This document shows positions 51,181 to 61,155 of a stretch of DNA of 64,000 nt, piece by piece (the stretch's first letter is position 1; each line of letters starts with the position of its first letter). Source of the stretch: Jejuia pallidilutea (GTDB taxonomy: Bacteria; Bacteroidota; Bacteroidia; Flavobacteriales; Flavobacteriaceae); contig NZ_PVEO01000003.1 of assembly GCF_002973595.1 (NCBI RefSeq), forward strand, positions 186,001-250,000, written 5' to 3'. The translations under genes were made by a program, and so were the position numbers. The notes beneath the pieces are model-generated. The model was not told the DNA's origin, made no database searches, and saw only the letters and a program-made list of their open reading frames with translations.

Positions 51181-53049
51181 CTATCCTTCTTTTACGCCTT
51201 TTGCATCTGCTGTAGGTACCTCATCCACATCAAAAGGTTTGCCTAAATACACCAGTTGATAGCCTTCCTCAATATTTTCAAAACCTAAGCTATGCGAAGA
51301 TATAATATGAAGTTCCCCTTCGTTATCCTTTACAAATAGTGGAATAATATCTTCATCATCGTTAGAAATTTTAATAAGCTTATCGTAATGCGCTTTATCT
51401 TCTAAGTCTATTTCTTGTATAGAGGGATAGGCTCTAGTTAATTCTAACAACGCACTATAATCGTCTTTATGAGAGAATAAGCCTTCTTTAGGGTTTATTG
51501 TATCATCAAGCATTTCTTGTGTTGTAACCAATCTGTAAGAGCCATTCTCTCCAAACTGTTTTCCGAATTTATTAATAGCATATTCGTTAATATCAGGATT
51601 TCCTGTTAAGGCCATTAAATATCCAACATCGTTTAGTTCTATATTATCAGTTAAAGTTTCAGAATAAATATTGGTGCTAATAGCCTCTAAACCTAACTCT
51701 TTGGCTTTTGCAATATTTTGTTCGTTACTATCTATAAGAACCACATGCCTATTGTTTGTAAGCAAATAATGCCCTAATAATCGTGATACCTTGGAAGCGC
51801 CAACAATTAAAATACCTTCAGACTTTTTAAGAAATACGCCCACTAATCTTGCAAATAATCGTGCTGTTGTTGCATTTAACAATACAGTTCCTAAAACAAT
51901 CATAAACACTAATGGCGTAATGTATTCTGCACCTTCTACACCTTGTTTAATTAATTTACTGCCAAAAAGCGAAGCAATACCTGCTGCTACAATTCCGCGT
52001 GGGCCCACCCAACTTATAAACAGTTTTTCATTAAACTTTAGTTTTGAGCCATGAGTACTTGCAAAAACTGCTATTGGCCTTACTAAAAAAACCACCAAAG
52101 CAAATAATAATGCTGTTTTCCATGTGTAGAGCAATTCTAAATCTTCTATGTTTATGTTTGCTGCCAATAAAATAAATAAAATAGAAATAAGCAGTACGCT
52201 AAGCGATTCCTTAAAATAAAGGAGTTCTTTTATATTTTCTAATTTTCCGTTTCCTAGTACCATTCCCATAACTACTACGGCCAATAAACCAGATTCGTGC
52301 GCAAATATTTCAGACTCTACAAATACCAATAACACGGTAGACAAAGACACAACATTTAAAAGGTAATGCGGAATAAGTTTTTTATTTATAGCAAATGCCA
52401 AGGCATGGGCAAACGTAAAACCAAAAGTGGTTCCAAAAAGAATAATTTTACCAAATTCTATTAACGCTGTTTTTGTAAAACCACTATCGCCCTCTACACT
52501 TATAAACTCAAACACCAATACCGCTACTAATGCACCTATGGGATCTATTAAAATGCCTTCCCATTTTAAAACCGTAGAAATATCCTTTTTTAAAGGAATA
52601 TTTCTTAAAATTGGGGTAATTACCGTAGGGCCAGTAACTATAATTAATCCTGAAAATAAAAACGATAATTCCCAACTTAAGTTAAATATAAAATGAGCCA
52701 ATAGCCCACCTCCAAAAAAAGTTATGGCAGAACCTAGCGTAATAAGTTTAGTAATAACAGGGCCTACATTTCTAATTTCAGAGCGTTTTAACGTTAAACC
52801 ACCTTCAAAAAGAATAATACTTATAGCTAGCGACACAAAATAATACAAGCCCTCCCCAGGAAACAGCCCGTTTTTTCCGTTCCATATAGGTTCTATCCAC
52901 TTTGCACCATCTTCACTCAAATACTCAGCTGCAATTGGTCCTACAAACAACCCAATTAAAATTAATGGCAATATTGCAGGGATTTTAAATTTCCACGCTA
53001 CCCATTGCGCTAAAATGCCAAGAATAATAATACCTGCTAGTTCTAACAT
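51181..53049 (-). CDS. CPA-family cation:proton antiporter with TrkA-N domain
   Basis: 622 aa. About 12-13 membrane helices (residues 1-400), with the usual charged sites in helices (FEGGLTLKRSEIRN, GPTVITPILRN, DPIGALVAVLVF, GPRGIVAAGIASLF). They are followed by a Rossmann TrkA-N/RCK domain (ILIVGASKVSRLLGHYLL, 412-530) and a C-terminal extension. It probably exports Na+ or K+ in exchange for H+ and is gated by nucleotide. It is divergent from the Usp-SulP unit (142 bp), so the three genes may form a pH and ion homeostasis module. Confidence 0.9.
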   Translation of the reverse strand: MLELAGIIILGILAQWVAWKFKIPAILPLILIGLFVGPIAAEYLSEDGAKWIEPIWNGKNGLFPGEGLYYFVSLAISIILFEGGLTLKRSEIRNVGPVITKLITLGSAITFFGGGLLAHFIFNLSWELSFLFSGLIIVTGPTVITPILRNIPLKKDISTVLKWEGILIDPIGALVAVLVFEFISVEGDSGFTKTALIEFGKIILFGTTFGFTFAHALAFAINKKLIPHYLLNVVSLSTVLLVFVESEIFAHESGLLAVVVMGMVLGNGKLENIKELLYFKESLSVLLISILFILLAANINIEDLELLYTWKTALLFALVVFLVRPIAVFASTHGSKLKFNEKLFISWVGPRGIVAAGIASLFGSKLIKQGVEGAEYITPLVFMIVLGTVLLNATTARLFARLVGVFLKKSEGILIVGASKVSRLLGHYLLTNNRHVVLIDSNEQNIAKAKELGLEAISTNIYSETLTDNIELNDVGYLMALTGNPDINEYAINKFGKQFGENGSYRLVTTQEMLDDTINPKEGLFSHKDDYSALLELTRAYPSIQEIDLEDKAHYDKLIKISNDDEDIIPLFVKDNEGELHIISSHSLGFENIEEGYQLVYLGKPFDVDEVPTADAKGVKEG

Positions 53050-53191
53050 ATAGTCTATTTTTTTAAAAACACTAATTTAAAGAAAATGATAAGATTTATT
53101 AAGATTATATTTTTTTAGTTTGAATTGGTAAGATGCCTACCATATCCCACAAAAAATGCTATCTTTCAACCCTTGACTAATTTTTTTATTA

Positions 53192-54040
53192 TTGAGTTTA
53201 AAACCATTTCATAGCATTGGTATAGGCGTTGCGTTTTCACCAAACCTAAAGGCAAATCTTTTTGAGGCTGCTAGATTAGCCGTTTTTTTTAAATCTAAAT
53301 TATTTTTAATTCACGTTGGTGAAACATCAAAAGACAAAGTAAATATGCTTAGCGCAATTTTAAAATCTTTTGAAAAAGATAATCTAGATTATGAAGTTGT
53401 TTTTAAAAAAGGTAACCCTGTAGATGTAATATTATCGGTTACTGCTAGCAAAAATATAGATTTACTCGTGCTAGGCGCTGCAAAACGAGAGCGTTTTGTA
53501 ACCTATTATATGGGTTCTATTGCTCGAAAATTAACACGTAAAGCAAAATGCTCTGTTTTGCTTTTAATAAAGCCTTCGGTAGAACGAATACCCTGCGAAC
53601 ACATTGTAGTTAATGGGCTTAAAGACCCTAAAACCGAACAAACCATTACCACCGCTTTTTATGTTGCAGAACAATTGAATTCTGAAAAAATTACCATTGT
53701 TGAAGAGATAAAAGACGAACAGGTAGCCATTAAGGTAGATGATGATAAATCGTTAAGACGCGCCAATATTGTAAAAGAACGTATTAAGCTAAGGGAAAAC
53801 CAACGTATTAAAGAAATAATTAGTGATATTCCTGAAGAATATACCAAGAACAAATTGGTAAAACTACAACCTATTTTTGGAAAACAAGGTTACTCCATTG
53901 GGCACTACGCGCAAATATCCAGAGCCGATTTATTAGTGATGAATGCCCCTAGTAAAATGACGTTTTGGGACCGCTTATTTCCTCATGATATTGAACATAT
54001 TTTAACCGAATTGCCAACCGATGTATTAATACTGCAGTGA
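53192..54040 (+). CDS. Universal stress protein (UspA-like)
   Basis: 282 aa with a TTG start (no upstream ATG is in frame). The N-terminal Usp domain contains GIGVAFSPNLKANLFEAARL, the ligand-binding segment LLVLGAAKRERFVTYYMGSIARKL and LLLIKPS. The second half is a diverged Usp-like domain ending DVLILQ. It may bind ATP or other ligands under stress. The SulP gene begins inside its stop (GTGA overlap), an unusual coupling of Usp with a transporter. Confidence 0.85.
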   Translation: MSLKPFHSIGIGVAFSPNLKANLFEAARLAVFFKSKLFLIHVGETSKDKVNMLSAILKSFEKDNLDYEVVFKKGNPVDVILSVTASKNIDLLVLGAAKRERFVTYYMGSIARKLTRKAKCSVLLLIKPSVERIPCEHIVVNGLKDPKTEQTITTAFYVAEQLNSEKITIVEEIKDEQVAIKVDDDKSLRRANIVKERIKLRENQRIKEIISDIPEEYTKNKLVKLQPIFGKQGYSIGHYAQISRADLLVMNAPSKMTFWDRLFPHDIEHILTELPTDVLILQ

Positions 54041-56229
54041 GTCCAAAAAAAAATAACATAGCTCTTTTTTTTAAGGCATTGCCAAGAAATATATTTTCTG
54101 GTTTTGTGGTAAGCCTTATTGCATTGCCATTAGGCTTGGGTCTTGCTATGGCTAGTGATGCGCCGCCAATATCTGGAATTATCGCAGCCATTGTTGGTGG
54201 TATTATAGTGGCTATTTTTGGAGGTAGCCATGTTACCATTGCAGGCCCCGGAAATGGGTTAGTTGGCGTACTTTTGGTAGCTATAACAACTTTAGGTATA
54301 GAGAGTGCTTATGCTGCCATTATTTGCTCTGGAGTATTAATTATGCTACTTGGTTTTTTTAGAATGGGAAAGCTGGCCGATTTTTTTCCCTCTTCTGCCA
54401 TACAAGGCATGTTAGCTGCCATTGGGCTTATTATTCTTGGGAAACAATTTCACATAATGTTGGCCCATAAAATTAAAAGAGAAGACACCCTAGATTATCT
54501 TTTTGAAATACCTTTTACCATAAACGACGCCATACATTACGAAAACAAAGGTTTTATTTTCGCTGCATTGGCAGGAGTTATTAGTTTAGCAATTATGCTG
54601 TTTTATTCAAAAATTAGAAATAAATATTTACAGCTTGTTCCAGCACCAATGTGGATTGTTATTTTATCTATTGCTTTCAGTTATTATTTTGAACTAGTAT
54701 TGCATGAAGAAAACCCCATTGAAAAAGCGTATATGATTTCTGGTATTCCTTCCATTCAAAATATTATTGAAGATATGCATTTGCCAAATTTTTCTAAAGT
54801 TGGCAGTTTCTCTTTTTGGGGAAGTGTTTTTGCTATTACTTTAATAGCAAGCATAGAATCTTTATTAAGTATAAAAGCGGTTGATAAATTAGATCCTGAA
54901 AAAAGACGCTCTAACGTTAACAGAGATTTAAAAGCGCTTGGTTTAGCAACCGTAGGTAGTGGTTTTTTAGGTGGTTTAAATGTAGTTACCGTTATCGCCA
55001 GAAGTTCTGTAAATGTAAATAACGGCGCATCCAACAGGTCTTCTAACTTTTTTCATGCTACTTTTTTAGTTCTTTTTATTGTTTTGTTTAGCACACAACT
55101 TACACGAATTCCGCTGCCTGCACTTATGGCAATTTTAGTATACACTGGGTATAGGTTAGCATCGCCAAACGTTATTAAAAACATTAGCCGTATTGGTAAA
55201 GAACAACTCATTATTTTCTTTATAACGCTTTTGGTAACCCTAAAAATTGGCCTTATTACTGGAATTATTGCTGGTGTGTTAACTACGCTTGTTATTCACA
55301 TTGTTATAAACAAAACAGTGTCTTTATTCGTTAGAAATGTTTTAAAACCAAACGTGTTAATGTATCAAGAGGAAGGGCATAACGATTTTTATGTTAGTGT
55401 AAAACATTTTTGCAGCTTTTTAAATTATTACAGGTTAAAAGAAAAATTAGATGCCATTCCCGAAGATCAAGATGTTATTGTAGATTTTTCACTGTGTAGT
55501 TTTGTAGACCATACTGTAATGGAAAACATGCACAACTATCATGAGTTATTTATTAAACGTGGTGGTCATTTTGACGTAATAGGCTTAGATATGCACAATA
55601 GCGACTCTGAACATCCATACGCGCTAAGACGGTTATTGCCTGTGCCAAAAATTATTCAGAATAATTTAACAAGACGACAAACAAACATGGAGTCTTTAGC
55701 TCAAAATTACCATTTAGCCTACGCTCCCAAAAAAATAAAAGATATTGAATTTCTCTACAATTTTCTTTTTTTTAATACCAAAACCATCAATCATATTTAT
55801 AATAAATTGAGTTATAAAAATGATACTATATCCTTGTTCGATATAGAGTTTTCAGAAGGTGATTTTATTGCAAAAGAAGTTGTGCGTTCTACTATGCTTC
55901 ATATTAATTTAAATACTAACATTCCTGAATTTACATTAGATCGCGAAGGCTTTTTAGAGAAAGTTTATGCCTTTGCAGGGTTTAAGGATATTCCTATTCA
56001 AAAACATTCCGATTTTTCTAATAGGTTTTATTTGTTGGGTGATAACGAACAAGACATCACTAATTTTTTTAATGATAATCTCATACATTTTTTTGAAAGC
56101 AACCCATATTACCACGTAGAGTCTAATGGCAATGCATTATTGGTTTTTAGTAAAGAGCGTTTAGCAAGCGTAAAAGAAATTAAAGTACTTTTTGATTTTG
56201 GTAAGCGTTTGCATCAGGTAATTTCATAA
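54037..56229 (+). CDS. SulP-family anion permease with C-terminal soluble domains
   Basis: 730 aa, GTG start overlapping the Usp stop (GTGA). Ten or more membrane helices (about 20-400) include ALPLGLGLAMASDAPPISGI, GSHVTIAGPGNGLVGVLL and a serine-containing NVVTVIARSSVNVNNGAS, typical of SulP. A STAS-like domain follows (about 445-530, VIVDFSLCSFVDHTVMENMH). The last 190 residues are an additional soluble domain not usual for SulP. It may carry bicarbonate or sulfate into the cell. The Usp coupling and nearby antiporter suggest a regulated bicarbonate/pH role, which is inference. Confidence 0.88.
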   Translation: MSPKKNNIALFFKALPRNIFSGFVVSLIALPLGLGLAMASDAPPISGIIAAIVGGIIVAIFGGSHVTIAGPGNGLVGVLLVAITTLGIESAYAAIICSGVLIMLLGFFRMGKLADFFPSSAIQGMLAAIGLIILGKQFHIMLAHKIKREDTLDYLFEIPFTINDAIHYENKGFIFAALAGVISLAIMLFYSKIRNKYLQLVPAPMWIVILSIAFSYYFELVLHEENPIEKAYMISGIPSIQNIIEDMHLPNFSKVGSFSFWGSVFAITLIASIESLLSIKAVDKLDPEKRRSNVNRDLKALGLATVGSGFLGGLNVVTVIARSSVNVNNGASNRSSNFFHATFLVLFIVLFSTQLTRIPLPALMAILVYTGYRLASPNVIKNISRIGKEQLIIFFITLLVTLKIGLITGIIAGVLTTLVIHIVINKTVSLFVRNVLKPNVLMYQEEGHNDFYVSVKHFCSFLNYYRLKEKLDAIPEDQDVIVDFSLCSFVDHTVMENMHNYHELFIKRGGHFDVIGLDMHNSDSEHPYALRRLLPVPKIIQNNLTRRQTNMESLAQNYHLAYAPKKIKDIEFLYNFLFFNTKTINHIYNKLSYKNDTISLFDIEFSEGDFIAKEVVRSTMLHINLNTNIPEFTLDREGFLEKVYAFAGFKDIPIQKHSDFSNRFYLLGDNEQDITNFFNDNLIHFFESNPYYHVESNGNALLVFSKERLASVKEIKVLFDFGKRLHQVIS

Positions 56230-56282
56230 TAATCTCTTAACATTATGGTTGATTTTAGTCTTATTTTGTAAATTCGTTCACT

Positions 56283-57143
56283 ATGAATTTATACCCTATT
56301 AACTCTGGCAATTTTAAGTTAGATGGTGGCGCAATGTTTGGTGTTGTACCCAAATCTATTTGGAGCAGAACCAACCCCGCAGACGACAAAAATATGATAG
56401 ATTTAGGCGCTAGGTGCCTATTAATTGAAGATGGTAATCGGTTGATTTTAATTGATACCGGAATGGGCAACAAACAATCTGAAAAGTTTTTTGGTTACTA
56501 CTACATGTGGGGCGATGATAGTATTGATAACTCTTTAAAAAAATACGGTTTCCATAGAGATGATATTACCGATGTATTTTTAACCCATTTGCATTTTGAC
56601 CATTGCGGTGGAGCCATACAATGGAATAAAGACAGAACAGGTTACGAACCTGCTTTTAAAAACGCAAATTTTTGGAGTAATACAGACCACTGGGAATGGG
56701 CCACAAACCCAAATGCTCGTGAAAAAGCATCATTTTTAAAGGAGAACATTTTACCTATGGAAGATAGTGGCCGTTTAAAGTTTACCAAACTTCCAGAAGA
56801 CAACATGCTTAAACATTCTGCTTTGGGTTTCGACATATTTTTTGCTGACGGACATACCGACAAGCAAATGATTCCTATGATAAACTACAAAGGAAAAACC
56901 ATATGTTTTATGGCCGATTTACTTCCAACCGCTGGCCATTTACCCTTACCATACGTTATGGGCTACGATATGCGCCCTTTATTAACTTTAAATGAAAAAG
57001 AAAAGTTTTTAAACATGGCAGCAGATAATGGCTTTTATTTATTTTTAGAACACGACGCTTACAACGAAATTATAACTGTAAAACATACCGAAAAAGGCGT
57101 GAGATTAGAAAATATCTTAACCGCTGAAGAGGTATTTAATTAA
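56283..57143 (+). CDS. Metallo-beta-lactamase-fold hydrolase
   Basis: 286 aa. It has the metal motif HLHFDHCGG (His102, 104, Asp106, His107), a second GHTDKQ motif (...ADGHTDKQM) and late His in LEHDAY. It is probably a di-zinc hydrolase in the cytosol; lactonase-like members also use this fold, but the substrate cannot be read. It is 22 bp before the S8 peptidase gene, a possible operon. Confidence 0.88.
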   Translation: MNLYPINSGNFKLDGGAMFGVVPKSIWSRTNPADDKNMIDLGARCLLIEDGNRLILIDTGMGNKQSEKFFGYYYMWGDDSIDNSLKKYGFHRDDITDVFLTHLHFDHCGGAIQWNKDRTGYEPAFKNANFWSNTDHWEWATNPNAREKASFLKENILPMEDSGRLKFTKLPEDNMLKHSALGFDIFFADGHTDKQMIPMINYKGKTICFMADLLPTAGHLPLPYVMGYDMRPLLTLNEKEKFLNMAADNGFYLFLEHDAYNEIITVKHTEKGVRLENILTAEEVFN

Positions 57144-57165
57144 AAAAGGACTAATTTAATATATA

Positions 57166-58773
57166 ATGAGAACAATTAAACAATTAACGCTAAGCATAGC
57201 GTTATCTGCCCTATTATTTGGGTGTGGAAGCACAGGTGAAATTCTATTAACTCCAGAAGAAAATATTGATGCCATTCCATTAAAAGTTTCAGACTTAACT
57301 CAAGCTGAAAAAGAAAATTGGGGACATTTAGATTTGCTTAAGGATACCATTCCTGGAATGAGCGTAGACAAGGCCTACACTGAAATTATTAAAAATAAAA
57401 AAGGAAAAAAAGTAATTGTAGCCGTTATCGATTCTGGTATCGATATAGACCATGAAGATTTAGATGATAACATATGGACCAATAAAGATGAAAAACCTGG
57501 AAATGGTATAGACGATGACAATAATGGCTACATTGACGATGTACACGGTTGGAACTTTTTAGGCGATGGTTACAACGAGCAACTAGAATACGTTAGAATT
57601 ATAGCTAGTGGCAACACTAGCCACCCAGATTATGCAGCAGCAAAAGCAGAATATGAGAAAGAATATACAAAATGGACGCAAAGAAAAACACAGTACGACC
57701 AAGTATACGAGCAAGTAAAGAATGCTAACGAAACACTAACAAAACATTTTGGTAAAAAAGACTATACGAAAAAGGAAGTTGGGGCTATTAAAACGGAAGA
57801 CCAAGCCCTAAATCAAGCAAAACAAATTGCACAATACATGTATAGCAACGATATAGACACCATGGCCGATGCTGTTGAGGAAATAGAAAGCGCCATTAAA
57901 AGCATTAACGAGCGCTTAAACTATAACTTAAATAAGGATTTTAAAGGTAGGGTAAATGGCGATGATCCTGAGGACATGAGTTCTAAATACTACGGAAACG
58001 GAAATGTTAAACCTGTACAGAAAGATGAAAGCCATGGCACACACGTAGCGGGTATTATAGCTGCAGAACGCAACAATGGTAAAGGTGCAAATGGTGTTGC
58101 CAACAACGTTGAAATTATGAGTATTAGAACCGTACCAAACGGTGATGAGTACGATAAAGATGTGGCACTTGCCATTCGTTATGCTGTAGATAATGGCGCC
58201 TCTATTATTAACGGAAGTTTTGGAAAAAGTTTCTCGCCTCACAGCGATTGGGTAAGAGATGCTATTGCATATGCAGCTAAAAACGATGTAGTATTTGTAC
58301 ATGCCGCTGGAAACGATAGCAAAAACGTTGATGTAGAACCCAACTTTCCTGATGATAATATAAACGGACAAGAAATATCAGATACTTACATTAGAGTTGG
58401 AGCATTAGCGCCAAAATATGGCTCAGGATTACTGGCAGGTTTTTCAAATTATGGAAAAAGCAATGTAGATGTATTTGCGCCGGGAGCTCAAGTATATTCT
58501 ACCACTCCAGAAAATGAATACGACACTAAAGGTGGTACCTCTATGGCTGCTCCTGCGGTTGCTGGGGTTGCTGCATTAATTCGCTCGTACTACCCAAAGT
58601 TAACAGCAGCACAAGTAAAACAAGTTATTATGGATTCTGGTTTATCTATTAAAACAAAAGTTATAGTTGGAGGAAATACTGATGATATAAAACCATTTGC
58701 TGATATTGTAAAGTCTGGTAAAATTGTTAATGCCTACAATGCCTTAATTATGGCATCTAAAATGGCTAATTAG
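57166..58773 (+). CDS. S8 subtilisin-like serine peptidase (lipoprotein)
   Basis: 535 aa. The signal has a lipobox (ALLFGC, Cys20). Catalytic Asp89 (VAVIDSGIDIDHE), His290 (SHGTHVAGIIAAE) and Ser459 (GTSMAAPAVAGVAAL) are present. Between Asp and His lies an insert of about 170 residues (120-288), strongly charged and coiled (AKAEYEKEYTKWTQRKTQYD), longer than the usual 40-60. It is envelope-anchored. Function unknown; it lies in a group with an MBL hydrolase and an M1 peptidase. Confidence 0.92.
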   Translation: MRTIKQLTLSIALSALLFGCGSTGEILLTPEENIDAIPLKVSDLTQAEKENWGHLDLLKDTIPGMSVDKAYTEIIKNKKGKKVIVAVIDSGIDIDHEDLDDNIWTNKDEKPGNGIDDDNNGYIDDVHGWNFLGDGYNEQLEYVRIIASGNTSHPDYAAAKAEYEKEYTKWTQRKTQYDQVYEQVKNANETLTKHFGKKDYTKKEVGAIKTEDQALNQAKQIAQYMYSNDIDTMADAVEEIESAIKSINERLNYNLNKDFKGRVNGDDPEDMSSKYYGNGNVKPVQKDESHGTHVAGIIAAERNNGKGANGVANNVEIMSIRTVPNGDEYDKDVALAIRYAVDNGASIINGSFGKSFSPHSDWVRDAIAYAAKNDVVFVHAAGNDSKNVDVEPNFPDDNINGQEISDTYIRVGALAPKYGSGLLAGFSNYGKSNVDVFAPGAQVYSTTPENEYDTKGGTSMAAPAVAGVAALIRSYYPKLTAAQVKQVIMDSGLSIKTKVIVGGNTDDIKPFADIVKSGKIVNAYNALIMASKMAN

Positions 58774-58790
58774 TAGTAAAATTATATATT

Positions 58791-58838
58791 AAGGTTGCTT
58801 TGGTAGGACAAATAGTTCTTTAAAAGCAACCTTTTTTT
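58791..58838 (+). terminator. Terminator after the S8 peptidase
   Basis: AAGGTTGCTTT (58791-58801) and AAAGCAACCTT (58823-58833), then a T run to 58838. Confidence 0.88.
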
Positions 58839-58853
58839 CTAATAAAAATTCCT

Positions 58854-60698
58854 ATGAAACGTTTTTTATTTTCTCTTTTTTGTATTTCTCTTTTTGTATC
58901 CTGTAATAGCACCAAAGAAACACCTGTTTTAAATACTCTTAAACCTCATACGTCGCCTTATAATTCAACATCTAATTATTGGCAGCAACATGTAAATTAT
59001 AAAATGGAAATTGATATGGATGTAAATACCTATCAATATAAGGGTAAGCAAACACTGGTATATACCAACAACTCCCCTGATGTTTTAAATAACGTATTTT
59101 ATCATTTATATTTCAATGCGTTTCAACCAGGAAGCGAAATGGATGTACGCTCTCTAACCATAGCAGATCCAGACCCAAGAGTTGGCGATCGCATTAGTAA
59201 ACTACAACCTAATGAAATTGGATATATTAAGGTAAATTCATTAAAACAAAACGGGACATCTATTAATTATGAAACCGTTGGCACAGTATTAGAAGTAGAT
59301 TTAGCAACACCGATTAAACCGGGCGACAGTGTTACGTTTACTATGGATTTTGATGGACAAGTCCCGCTACAAATTCGCCGTTCTGGGCGTAACAATAAAG
59401 AAGGTGTGGCACTTTCTATGACCCAATGGTATCCTAAACTAGCAGAATACGATTTTGAAGGTTGGCATGCAGACCCTTATATTGGACGTGAGTTTCACGG
59501 TGTTTGGGGAGATTTTGATGTAAAATTAACTATTGACAAAAACTATACTGTTGGTGGCACTGGCTACTTACAAAATCCAAACGAGATTGGACATGGTTAC
59601 GAGACTACAGAAGTAAAACCTGTAAAAGGAGATAAATTAACATGGCATTTTAAAGCACCAAACGTACACGATTTTACTTGGGCCGCAGATTCAGACTATA
59701 TTCATGACACAGCGCAAGTACCTAATGGGCCGCTTTTACATTTCTTCTATAAAAATACTTTAAGTAATGAAACAAAAGACTTATGGAAAAAAATGCAACC
59801 TAAAGCTGTAGAGTTAATGCAATATTTTAGCGAACACATTGGTACATATCCTTACAAACAATATTCTATCATACAAGGAGGTGATGGCGGAATGGAATAT
59901 GCCATGTGCACCTTAATTACAGGCAATAGAAGTTATGGTAGTTTAGTTGGTGTTACAGCGCATGAAATGGCACACACATGGTTTCAGTTTTTATTAGCTA
60001 CCAACGAAGCAAAACATGAGTGGATGGACGAAGGCTTTACTAGCTATATAAGCGGTTGGGCAATGAACGATATTTTTGAAAGAAACAATCCTAACCCTTC
60101 AGCTAATGCCTACAGAGGTTATATTTACTTAGCCAATTCTGGTAAAGAACAACCTTTAACCACACATGCCGATAGGTATATGTATAACGAGGCATACGGC
60201 ATTTCAGCTTACAGTAAAGGGCAAGTTTTTATGGCACAATTAGGCTATGTAATTGGTAAAGACAATCTTAAAAAAACCATAAAGCAATATTTTAAAGATT
60301 GGGCATTTAAACACCCAACACCAAACGATTTTATTCGTGTTGCAGAAAAAGTTTCTGGTTTAGAACTAGATTGGTATTTAACCGATTTTGCACAAACTAC
60401 AAACACTATAGATTATGCTGTAACATCAGTTGATGAAAAAACCATAACTTTAGAACGTAAAGGGTTAATGCCAATGCCTATAGATTTAAAAGTAATCTAT
60501 AACGATGGTACTACTGAAAACTTTTATATACCATTACAAATGATGCGTGGTGAAAAACCAACTTCTGCAACTAAAATTAAAGATTGGGCATGGGCGTATC
60601 CAACTTATAGTTTTGAAACAAAAAAATCGGTGAAAAATGTTCAGATAGACCCTAGTGGTTTAATGGCAGATGTAAACCAAACCAATAACAAAATATAA
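58854..60698 (+). CDS. M1 family metallopeptidase (secreted)
   Basis: 614 aa. It has a signal peptide with a possible lipobox (ISLFVSCNS). The zinc motif HEMAHTWF (His370, Glu371, His374) with Glu393 after 18 residues fits HExxH-x18-E. An exopeptidase motif GGMEYAMCT resembles GxMEN, here GGMEYAM. It is an aminopeptidase-like enzyme in the periplasm. The 82-aa gene follows after 4 bp. Confidence 0.9.
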   Translation: MKRFLFSLFCISLFVSCNSTKETPVLNTLKPHTSPYNSTSNYWQQHVNYKMEIDMDVNTYQYKGKQTLVYTNNSPDVLNNVFYHLYFNAFQPGSEMDVRSLTIADPDPRVGDRISKLQPNEIGYIKVNSLKQNGTSINYETVGTVLEVDLATPIKPGDSVTFTMDFDGQVPLQIRRSGRNNKEGVALSMTQWYPKLAEYDFEGWHADPYIGREFHGVWGDFDVKLTIDKNYTVGGTGYLQNPNEIGHGYETTEVKPVKGDKLTWHFKAPNVHDFTWAADSDYIHDTAQVPNGPLLHFFYKNTLSNETKDLWKKMQPKAVELMQYFSEHIGTYPYKQYSIIQGGDGGMEYAMCTLITGNRSYGSLVGVTAHEMAHTWFQFLLATNEAKHEWMDEGFTSYISGWAMNDIFERNNPNPSANAYRGYIYLANSGKEQPLTTHADRYMYNEAYGISAYSKGQVFMAQLGYVIGKDNLKKTIKQYFKDWAFKHPTPNDFIRVAEKVSGLELDWYLTDFAQTTNTIDYAVTSVDEKTITLERKGLMPMPIDLKVIYNDGTTENFYIPLQMMRGEKPTSATKIKDWAWAYPTYSFETKKSVKNVQIDPSGLMADVNQTNNKI

Positions 60699-60702
60699 CC
60701 CT

Positions 60703-60951
60703 ATGAAACGTGATGACCTTAAGGCAGTAAGTACCTTAGATTTACAAAAAAAGTTCAAAACCTTTAAAATGGCATTTTATGTTTTAGCAGGAATTGTTGG
60801 TGTTATGTTTGTTATAAGCTATTTTAATTGGAAAGAAAGTGGTATTAATGCTACCGTTTTATTACCATTGTTTTTTATTCCTATGGTGTTAGTAAACTTT
60901 TTTAATCTTAGAAAAATTAAACAAGAATTAGCATCCAGAAAAGATATTTAA
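60703..60951 (+). CDS. Small membrane protein (82 aa)
   Basis: It lies 4 bp behind the M1 gene and is clearly cotranscribed. MKRDDLKAVSTLDLQKKFKT is cytosolic; two helices (about 25-43, AFYVLAGIVGVMFVISYF, and about 51-69, TVLLPLFFIPMVLVNFF) span the membrane; and the end KIKQELASRKDI is charged. No family or function is known. Confidence 0.7.
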   Translation: MKRDDLKAVSTLDLQKKFKTFKMAFYVLAGIVGVMFVISYFNWKESGINATVLLPLFFIPMVLVNFFNLRKIKQELASRKDI

Positions 60952-61074
60952 CATGGTTTACAAGTAAAAGGCACTAAAACACCTTTACGCTTTTTTAAAA
61001 AAATTATACGTGTGGAATCTGCCCAAATTATTTCAAAAAAGGTCTGTTCGCCAACATTAAAAAAACTGAAATAT

Positions 61075-61116
61075 AAAAAGCCACTTTGTTTTAATAAACA
61101 AAGTGGCTTTTTTTTC
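61075..61116. terminator. Bidirectional terminator
   Basis: AAAAAGCCACTTTGTT (61075-61090), loop TTAATA, AACAAAGTGGCTTTTT (61097-61112), with more T to 61116. It serves the 82-aa gene (plus) and the 61156 gene (minus). Confidence 0.9.
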
Positions 61117-61155
61117 GGTATGAATAAGAAAATGAGTTGCTTTAATAAACAGTGG

